DNA of 5,141 nucleotides, from contig DHMW01000095.1 of assembly GCA_002405995.1 (NCBI GenBank), positions 1-5,141 of the forward strand, in the 5' to 3' direction. The position numbers and the translations under genes are program-made. A model generated the notes under the pieces. That model searched no databases. It was not told the DNA's origin and was given only the letters and a program-made list of their open reading frames with translations. Numbering within the stretch: the first letter of the stretch is position 1; every line of letters starts with the position of its first letter. This DNA comes from Oscillospiraceae bacterium UBA4632 (GTDB lineage Bacteria; Bacillota; Clostridia; Oscillospirales; Oscillospiraceae). Shown in pieces: positions 1 through 4,431 of this stretch.

Positions 1-2
1 CT

Positions 3-71
3 GCGCGCGCAGCCGACGTGAAGCGCGCCGAATGCAGTTTGGAGGTCCCCGGGCCGGCAAAACTATTTTGA
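3..71 (+). CDS. Possible 3' end of an upstream gene (partial)
   Basis: An open frame enters from the left edge and stops at TGA 69-71, giving about 22 residues ending KRAECSLEVPGPAKLF. Third codon positions are mostly G or C, as in the clear genes of this window, and the DNA turns AT-rich right after the stop, which fits the end of a gene. Frame 2 is also open to about position 118 but runs through the AT-rich promoter zone. The piece is too short to assign a family, and a gene on the other strand is not excluded. No terminator hairpin is visible between 72 and the next promoter. Confidence 0.3.
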   Translation, partial: ARAADVKRAECSLEVPGPAKLF

Positions 72-90
72 GAATATTACAGGATTTTGC

Positions 91-119
91 TGGAACTTTT
101 CATCGCTTAATGGTATGAT
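91..119 (+). promoter_or_regulatory. Predicted extended -10 promoter of the HAD phosphatase gene
   Basis: TATGAT at 114-119 is a good -10 box and is preceded directly by TGG, the TGn element of extended -10 promoters. The matching -35 position, 17 bp upstream (91-96, TGGAAC), is a weak match to TTGACA, so the TGn element would have to compensate. Transcription would start near 126, leaving a leader of about 34 nt with a modest Shine-Dalgarno (AAAGGCGG, 141-148) some 11 nt before the ATG. Confidence 0.55.
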
Positions 120-159
120 AATTCTGCTGAATTTTTTCGGAAAGGCGGATTGATTTGAT

Positions 160-969
160 ATGACCCCGGAGGTTTCCCTCGATTTCAATGAGAAAAAGGG
201 CTTTATCTGCGATATGGACGGCGTCATCTACCACGGAAACCGCATCCTGCCGGGGGTGGCGGAGTTTATCCAATGGCTGCATGAGGAAAATAAAGAATAT
301 CTTTTCCTTACAAATAACAGCGGCTACACGCCGCGCGAGCTGAACCAGAAGCTTGCACGAATGGGACTTGATGTGCCAGAGGAGCACTTCTACACAAGCG
401 CACTGGCGACGGCAGCCTTCCTGCACGAGCAGGCGCCGGGCTGCTCGGTGTTTGCCATCGGCGAGGCGGGACTCCTGAATGCGCTCTACGATGCCGGCAT
501 CACGATGAACGACGTGAATCCTGATTATGTAGTCGTGGGCGAGGGACGGTCCTACTCGCTCGATACACTTACCAGGGCGACAAATCTTGTGATGCAGGGC
601 GCGAAGCTCATCGGCGCGAACTCCGACGTTTCCGGTCCCATTGAGAACGGCATCGCGCCCGCCTGCCGCGCGCTCATCGCGCCCATTGAGATGGCGACGG
701 GCAAGCAGGCGTATTTCTGCGGCAAGCCGAACCCGCTGATGATGCGCACGGGGCTCAAGCTGCTCGGCTGCCACTCCGCCGAGGCGGTGATGGTCGGCGA
801 CCGCATGGACACCGATGTGATCTCCGGCATGGAGAGCGGCATGTCTACAGTGCTGGTGCTCTCCGGCGTTTCGACACGCGAAACGCTCAGAACTTATGCC
901 TACCGCCCCAGCATCGTGCTGGACGGCGTGGGTGATATTGCGGCCCTTGCCCGCGCGGAAAAGAAATAA
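160..969 (+). CDS. HAD-IIA family (NagD-like) phosphatase
   Basis: This is a 269-residue cytoplasmic hydrolase of the haloacid dehalogenase superfamily, subfamily IIA. All four HAD motifs are visible: motif I CDMDG with nucleophile D18 and acid/base D20, motif II LTNNS (T51-S54), the motif III lysine in GKPNP (K189), and motif IV GDRMDTD (D214, with D217 and D219 nearby) for Mg2+ binding. The stretch between motifs II and III (about 75-185) fits the C2 cap that sets substrate choice in this subfamily. Known relatives dephosphorylate nucleotides, sugar phosphates, p-nitrophenyl phosphate or glycerol phosphate; the substrate here cannot be read from sequence. Length is typical of the family. 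The ATG at 160 leaves about 13 residues before the first core strand and has AAAGGCGG upstream. The gene has its own promoter and terminator, so it is probably monocistronic. The NagD resemblance does not imply N-acetylglucosamine metabolism, since no nag genes are adjacent. Confidence 0.93.
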   Translation: MTPEVSLDFNEKKGFICDMDGVIYHGNRILPGVAEFIQWLHEENKEYLFLTNNSGYTPRELNQKLARMGLDVPEEHFYTSALATAAFLHEQAPGCSVFAIGEAGLLNALYDAGITMNDVNPDYVVVGEGRSYSLDTLTRATNLVMQGAKLIGANSDVSGPIENGIAPACRALIAPIEMATGKQAYFCGKPNPLMMRTGLKLLGCHSAEAVMVGDRMDTDVISGMESGMSTVLVLSGVSTRETLRTYAYRPSIVLDGVGDIAALARAEKK

Positions 970-1011
970 GCCCATGGAAATTGCTGCGGCATAGCGCGGA
1001 GAATACAGTGG

Positions 1012-1041
1012 GAGGGAGGACGAAGCCGTCCTCCCTCTTTT
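1012..1041 (+). terminator. Intrinsic terminator between convergent genes
   Basis: A perfect 11-bp stem (GAGGGAGGACG, 1012-1022, with CGTCCTCCCTC, 1027-1037) closes a 4-nt AAGC loop and is followed by TTTT at 1038-1041, then CATTT. This is a textbook rho-independent terminator for the phosphatase transcript, 42 nt past its stop. The same stem starts 3 nt past the kup stop codon on the minus strand. In that direction the bases after the stem are C-rich with few T, so it should end kup transcripts less efficiently, though it may still protect the 3' end. Confidence 0.9.
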
Positions 1042-3056
1042 CATTTGGTATGGGGGGTGATGGAACCTTTTCTCACAATGCGGCAGTCGTTTTGCCTGCC
1101 AGAGGGAACGATCAGGGGCACAGGCTCGACCGAAACGGCGGAGGTGTCCAGTCCGTACCACTGGATCCTCGAGCCTGCCACACGGCGGATCAGATACTTG
1201 CAGCGCAGAACGGCCTCATCCAGCTCGGAGAGACTGGACATGGTGGGGACTGCCTTTCGCAGGAAGATGAAGCGGAAGCTGCCGACATTGGATTTTCCGT
1301 AGATGGAATACTTGCGGTCCTGCGCAGGAAGCTCGCCGCTCGCGATGAGGTCCTGTACGATCTGGCGCAGATACACGTTCACGCGCTGATCGTCCTTGAA
1401 GCCGAGATTCAGCCGGACGCGGAAGATAAAGTCTGTGCCGAAGGTCTCAACCTCGTAGTTGCAGGCATTCGGCTTGTCCAGCACGTGCAGGCTGATGAAC
1501 CAGTATGCCGCCGCGCGCTTCGGCTCCTTATCGAGGATGGAATAGAGGATATCGCGGTCGAGCGTTTCCATGTCGTCGCCGTTTTCGAAGAAGATCAGGT
1601 TGTGCGCCAGCAGCGGGAGCGTTTCGTCGTCATGCAGGTCGCCGAGGTTTTTTGCATAGTCCTGCAGGTGCAGAGGGACGCAGTACTTCTGCTCCAGCGA
1701 TGTGCCGCGGTGCCAGATGAGCATGATCAGAAAGAGCAGGAGGGCGAGGATCACTGTGACGTAGCCGCCGTGCGCGAACTTGCCGAGGCTGGAGAAAAAG
1801 AACACGATCTCAATGGCGCCGAATACGACCAGCACGGCAGCTGCGAGCGCGGGCTTCCGCCGCACGCGGAGAAGATACACGGTCAAAAGCAGCGTCGTCA
1901 TCAGCATCGTCACCGTGATGGCAAGACCGTAAGCGGATTCCATGCGGTCGCTGGAGCGGAAGTACAGCACGACGAGCGTGCAGCCGATCCAAAGGAAGGC
2001 GTTGACGGTGTCGATATAGAGCTGCCCCTTCGTTTCCGAGGGGTACTGCACCTTGAGGTGAGGCATCAGGTCAAGGCGGATCGCCTCCGATACCAGTGTG
2101 TACGAGCCGGTGATCAGCGCCTGCGAGGCGATGATCGCCGCCGCTGCGCCGAGCAGCACCGCCGCCGGGCGCAGCGCGGATGGGAGCATCTGGAAAAACG
2201 GGTTCAGCTCGCCGATGGAAAGCGCCGCGGCATCCGCGCGGCTCGTCAGGATCCATGCGCCCTGCCCAAGATAGTTGAGGATCAGACAGAGCTTGACGAA
2301 CGGCCAGCTGAAGTAAATGTTCTCCGCGCCGACATGCCCCATGTCGGAGTAGAGCGCCTCGGCGCCGGTGGCGGCGAGAAAAATGCTGCCGAGGATGAAA
2401 AGCCCCATTTTGTTATCGGGGCTGAACAGCACCTGCACGGCGTACATGGGGTTGAACGCCCTGAGCACGGCGGAATACTGAAAGACGTTCATCAGTCCTG
2501 TGAGGCCAAGGAAAGTGAACCACAGGAGCATGATGGGGCCGAAGGCTCTGCCGATCTTGCTGGTGCCGGCGCGCTGCACGGCAAACAGCGCGCAGATGAT
2601 GCCGAGCGTGATGAGCACGACCTTTGTCTGCCCGCTGCCGAGCAGCCGGTCCATGGACGGGATGCTGCGCAGACCCTCGATCGCGGAGGTGACGGTGACG
2701 GCGGGCGTCAGCATTCCGTCAGCCAGCAGCGCCGCGCCGCCGACCATGGCGGGAAAGATGAGCCATCCCCCGCACTGCCGCACCAGCGAGTAGAGCGAAA
2801 AAATACCGCCCTCGCCGTTGTTGCTGGCCTTCATGGCGATCAGCACATATTTGACCGTGGTCAGCAGGGTGATCGTCCAGATGATGAGCGACAGCGAGCC
2901 GATGATGAACGTGTCACTGACGCCGCCCATGCCGCCGTTGCCCAGAAGGATCGACTTCATGACGTACAGCGGCGAGGTGCCGATATCGCCGTAGACGATG
3001 CCGATCGTCACCAGGAACATGCTGAATTGAAACTTCTTTCTGCCTGTATTTTCCAT
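1041..3056 (-). CDS. kup: Kup/HAK/KT family potassium uptake transporter
   Basis: This 671-residue membrane protein imports K+, in characterised relatives by H+ symport. Family signatures visible: GDIGTSPLY at 23-31 in the first helix (its aspartate, D24, matches the ion-path aspartate of the family), NGEGG at 80-84, and ALLADGMLTPA at 109-119. The hydrophobic core with about 12 helices runs to roughly residue 448, followed by a soluble cytoplasmic C-terminal region (about 450-671). Full length is usual for bacterial Kup (about 620-670). The ADG form of the second motif, in place of the common GDG, is what I recall from Gram-positive Kup proteins. Kup of lactic acid bacteria has been reported as inhibited by the second messenger c-di-AMP; whether that holds here is unknown. 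ATG 3056 is the natural start because only about 12 residues precede the first helix, although the ribosome binding site (AGAGAAAG on the minus strand) is weak. It is transcribed alone, divergent from the DUF2975 operon and convergent with the phosphatase. Confidence 0.96.
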   Translation of the reverse strand: MENTGRKKFQFSMFLVTIGIVYGDIGTSPLYVMKSILLGNGGMGGVSDTFIIGSLSLIIWTITLLTTVKYVLIAMKASNNGEGGIFSLYSLVRQCGGWLIFPAMVGGAALLADGMLTPAVTVTSAIEGLRSIPSMDRLLGSGQTKVVLITLGIICALFAVQRAGTSKIGRAFGPIMLLWFTFLGLTGLMNVFQYSAVLRAFNPMYAVQVLFSPDNKMGLFILGSIFLAATGAEALYSDMGHVGAENIYFSWPFVKLCLILNYLGQGAWILTSRADAAALSIGELNPFFQMLPSALRPAAVLLGAAAAIIASQALITGSYTLVSEAIRLDLMPHLKVQYPSETKGQLYIDTVNAFLWIGCTLVVLYFRSSDRMESAYGLAITVTMLMTTLLLTVYLLRVRRKPALAAAVLVVFGAIEIVFFFSSLGKFAHGGYVTVILALLLFLIMLIWHRGTSLEQKYCVPLHLQDYAKNLGDLHDDETLPLLAHNLIFFENGDDMETLDRDILYSILDKEPKRAAAYWFISLHVLDKPNACNYEVETFGTDFIFRVRLNLGFKDDQRVNVYLRQIVQDLIASGELPAQDRKYSIYGKSNVGSFRFIFLRKAVPTMSSLSELDEAVLRCKYLIRRVAGSRIQWYGLDTSAVSVEPVPLIVPSGRQNDCRIVRKGSITPHTK

Positions 3057-3145
3057 AATTGTTCAGCTTTCTCTGTATAGAATGGGCGGACCTCTCTTTT
3101 CAGACGCGGGAGGCTTCAGGGGATGAGCGGTCGATGACGGGAACC

Positions 3146-3162
3146 TTAACGGCATCTTAACA
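3146..3162. promoter_or_regulatory. TTAAC direct repeat over the kup -10 and start site
   Basis: The + strand reads TTAACG (3146-3151), 5 bp, TTAACA (3157-3162). The shared CTTAAC units are 11 bp apart, one helical turn. This resembles the direct-repeat sites of OmpR/PhoB-type response regulators; Bacillus PhoP boxes are TTAACA-like with about 5-bp spacers. The site covers both the -10 and the predicted start of kup, a position that favours repression. Only two units are seen and the regulator is unknown. Confidence 0.35.
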
Positions 3163-3182
3163 CATCAGACGCTGTGAGACAA
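3154..3182 (-). promoter_or_regulatory. Predicted kup promoter
   Basis: Read on the minus strand: TTGTCT (3182-3177), a 17-bp spacer, then TAAGAT (3159-3154) preceded by TGT, an extended -10 element. Transcription would start near 3147, giving a leader of about 90 nt. The boxes are moderate matches with ideal spacing. The -10 is overlapped by a pair of TTAAC direct repeats that could bind a response regulator. Confidence 0.55.
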
Positions 3183-3205
3183 GACATTTGGCGCATTTTT
3201 TCCGC

Positions 3206-3227
3206 GTGCGGGGATCGGGAACCGCAC
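3206..3227. repeat. Inverted repeat abutting the DUF2975 operon -35 box
   Basis: GTGCGG (3206-3211) and CCGCAC (3222-3227) are perfect 6-bp arms around a 10-bp spacer. The right arm ends one base before the TTGACA box at 3228. The position suits a dimeric activator or repressor. In GC-rich DNA a 6-bp pair can arise by chance, so the evidence rests mainly on placement. Confidence 0.3.
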
Positions 3228-3256
3228 TTGACAGCGCGGCGGAGAGCTGGTATAGT
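3228..3256 (+). promoter_or_regulatory. Near-consensus sigma-A promoter of the DUF2975-HTH operon
   Basis: TTGACA (3228-3233) is a perfect -35, followed by a 17-bp spacer and TATAGT (3251-3256), five of six matches, preceded by TGG as an extended -10. Start is expected near 3263, leaving a leader of about 49 nt. A promoter this strong in front of a regulator-bearing operon suggests it is held down by a repressor; the inverted repeat at 3264-3278 is the obvious candidate site. Confidence 0.85.
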
Positions 3257-3263
3257 GTGAGCA

Positions 3264-3278
3264 TAACGATAAACGTTA
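3264..3278. promoter_or_regulatory. Candidate autoregulatory operator at the start site
   Basis: TAACG (3264-3268), ATAAA, CGTTA (3274-3278) is a perfect inverted repeat of 5-bp arms and 5-bp spacer, right at the predicted transcription start of the DUF2975 operon. The size and symmetry suit a Cro/C1-type dimer such as the regulator encoded second in this operon. The link to that protein is inference; the repeat is too short to be a transcript terminator. Confidence 0.4.
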
Positions 3279-3311
3279 ATTTTTTTATGTTTTACGAGAG
3301 GTGGAGAGCGC

Positions 3312-4061
3312 ATGAACGAAACTGCACTGGACAGGATCCGCATTTTCGGCAAGGTCGGGAAGATCGTTATGAGGGGGCTGCTGGCCATTGCGGTGCTGGT
3401 GAGCCTGCTTGCCGGTAAGACTCTGATCGCCGCGGCGTCGATCCGCGCGGACGCGGTGACGCTTACCGTCACCGACCGGGCAGAGCTTCGGATCGACGAA
3501 AAGAGCATCGCTGCCGCGATGCGCGTTGCCGGAGGGCTCAACAGCGACGGCGCGCAGCTGGTGCTCTGGCTGTACAGCCAGTCGGACGCGGAGCTGGAGG
3601 GAAAGGAGATCGAGACGGAGCTGCAGCTGTTCGGCCACAGCTACTCGACGGCGCAGATCCATGCGGAAGGGGACACGCGGGTGGTGGAGGCGAGCGCCGC
3701 GCCGGTGACCTATTGCGCGGGCGGGCTGGTGCTGCCGCTGCTTTTCCTGCTGCTCAAAACAGCTACGCTGGCGGTGCTGGCATGGGCGGCGGCGCGGTGC
3801 TTCGGGGCGCTGGAGGAGTGTGACTCGCCGTTTTGCCCGGCGCTTGTGCGGCGGCTGCGGACCTTCGGCTGGTGGCTGCTGCCGCTGGCGGTCTTTTCCA
3901 GCGCGGAGGAGACGCTTTATGGGGCGTTCCTTACGCAGCCGGCGAGGCTGAGCATCCGCATCCAGTGGGGCTGCCTGCTCGCGTTTGCCGTCACGGTGTT
4001 TTTGACGGCGGTGTTCCGCTACGGCGTGCAGCTGCAGCGGGAAGCGGACGAGACGCTGTGA
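3312..4061 (+). CDS. DUF2975 family four-helix membrane protein
   Basis: This 249-residue integral membrane protein has unknown biochemical function. Predicted helices: about 17-42, 136-160, 186-205 and 219-234, with an outside region of roughly 90 residues (45-133) between the first two. The stretch DSPF followed by a charged RRLRTFG segment (171-186) before helix 3, and the C-terminal FRYGVQLQREADETL (235-249), are what I recognise as DUF2975 hallmarks. The adjoining YozG-type HTH gene supports the call, because this pairing recurs in Firmicutes (for example yoaS-yozG in Bacillus subtilis). The protein is longer than YoaS-like members (about 160 residues), the extra length lying mostly in the outside loop. 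ATG 3312 is preceded by AGGTGGAG (3299-3306) with 5-nt spacing. It is first in a two-gene operon with a strong promoter. A role in sensing or modulating the neighbouring regulator is plausible but unproven. Family call is by recollection of motifs, not a search. Confidence 0.75.
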   Translation: MNETALDRIRIFGKVGKIVMRGLLAIAVLVSLLAGKTLIAAASIRADAVTLTVTDRAELRIDEKSIAAAMRVAGGLNSDGAQLVLWLYSQSDAELEGKEIETELQLFGHSYSTAQIHAEGDTRVVEASAAPVTYCAGGLVLPLLFLLLKTATLAVLAWAAARCFGALEECDSPFCPALVRRLRTFGWWLLPLAVFSSAEETLYGAFLTQPARLSIRIQWGCLLAFAVTVFLTAVFRYGVQLQREADETL

Positions 4062-4071
4062 GGCGGCGCGG

Positions 4072-4299
4072 ATGGGACATATCGTGCTGCGGCTGGACCG
4101 CGTGATGGCAGACCGCAAAATGAGCCTGAGCGAGCTTTCAGAGCGCGTGGGCGTTGCCAATGTGAATCTCTCCAAAATGAAAAACGGACATATCAGCGCG
4201 ATCCGCTTTTCCACGCTCGCAGCGATCTGCGAGGTGCTGCGCTGCCAGCCGGGGGATATCCTGGAATATGCCGGGGAGGACGGCGCGCGCGACTTATAG
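4072..4299 (+). CDS. YozG-type Cro/C1 (XRE) transcriptional regulator
   Basis: This 75-residue protein is essentially a single helix-turn-helix domain. Residues 18-39 (MSLSELSERVGVANVNLSKM and onward) form the HTH with recognition helix about 29-37; IRFSTLAAICEVLRCQPGDILEY (44-66) is the typical C-terminal part of HTH_26/YozG-like regulators. It has no ligand domain, so any signal must come through a partner, perhaps the DUF2975 protein. ATG 4072 follows the upstream stop by 10 nt, and its Shine-Dalgarno AGGCGG (4061-4066) begins on the last base of that stop codon, which points to translational coupling. It likely acts as a dimer in the cytoplasm and may repress its own operon through the inverted repeat at 3264-3278. 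No intrinsic terminator follows, so readthrough towards ftsH is possible. Confidence 0.92.
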   Translation: MGHIVLRLDRVMADRKMSLSELSERVGVANVNLSKMKNGHISAIRFSTLAAICEVLRCQPGDILEYAGEDGARDL

Positions 4300-4327
4300 A
4301 CGGACTGTAAACTTTTGCCGCGGATGC

Positions 4328-4357
4328 TGGACAGGAAAAAGCGTGCTGTGATATACT
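4328..4357 (+). promoter_or_regulatory. Predicted ftsH promoter
   Basis: TGGACA (4328-4333), an 18-bp spacer, and TATACT (4352-4357) preceded by TGA, an extended -10 element. Start is expected near 4364, giving a leader of about 68 nt that contains the hairpin at 4374-4401. I see no CIRCE inverted repeat (TTAGCACTC-N9-GAGTGCTAA), so HrcA control is not indicated. Confidence 0.7.
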
Positions 4358-4373
4358 GCCTGCTGACAAAAAG

Positions 4374-4401
4374 GCGCGCGGCAGCCAAGCACGCCGCGCG
4401 C
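4374..4401. terminator. GC hairpin in the ftsH leader; minus-strand terminator architecture
   Basis: GCGCGCGGC (4374-4382) and GCCGCGCGC (4393-4401) form a perfect 9-bp all-GC stem with a 10-nt loop. On the + strand no T run follows (CAATATG), so it should not terminate ftsH; it sits about 10 nt after the predicted start site and 12 nt before the Shine-Dalgarno, as a 5' stabilising or translation-modulating stem might. On the minus strand the stem is followed by C then TTTTT (complement of 4372-4368), a good intrinsic terminator layout, although no minus-strand gene feeds into it. Confidence 0.6.
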
Positions 4402-4413
4402 AATATGAACGAC

Positions 4414-4420
4414 AAGGAGG
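4414..4420 (+). promoter_or_regulatory. Shine-Dalgarno that decides the ftsH start
   Basis: AAGGAGG is a near-perfect ribosome binding site. Three in-frame ATGs lie around it: 4405 (upstream of it), 4423 (2 nt after it, too close) and 4432 (11 nt after it). Only 4432 has workable spacing, if slightly long, and it gives the N-terminus MNEVKSPKKP, a short basic leader before the first helix as usual for FtsH. Confidence 0.8.
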
Positions 4421-4431
4421 AAATGCGGGCA

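Larger units (their letters stand above)
3057..3311. other. Divergent intergenic control region between kup and the DUF2975 operon
   Basis: These 255 bp hold no supportable gene. They contain one predicted promoter for each direction, with the two -35 boxes 45 bp apart (3177-3182 minus, 3228-3233 plus), and several short repeats listed separately. The kup leader would be about 90 nt and shows only weak secondary structure. I compared it by eye with the ydaO/c-di-AMP riboswitch, which can precede K+ transporter genes, and saw none of its conserved blocks. Confidence 0.8.

Noticed and set aside
1..12. CTGCGCGCGCAG palindrome at the left edge
   Set aside because: A perfect 12-bp palindrome, but it is alternating GC within probable coding DNA and at the window edge; no partner site or T run supports a function.
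100..1161. 353-residue minus-strand frame opposite the phosphatase
   Set aside because: The + strand frame carries all four HAD motifs; the antisense product is low-complexity R/H/A-rich and also spans the promoter and terminator.
981..3080. 699-residue open frame on the + strand opposite kup
   Set aside because: It is a shadow of a GC-rich gene: its product is full of H, R, D, E and Q with no fold-like pattern, while the minus strand gives an unmistakable Kup with all family motifs.
3057..3150. c-di-AMP (ydaO) riboswitch in the kup leader
   Set aside because: Such riboswitches can precede K+ transporter genes, but the leader is only about 90 nt and I could not find the conserved ydaO blocks or a terminator/antiterminator pair.
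4328..4431. CIRCE/HrcA heat-shock operator ahead of ftsH
   Set aside because: The characteristic 9-bp arms with a 9-bp spacer are absent; the only inverted repeat is the GC hairpin.
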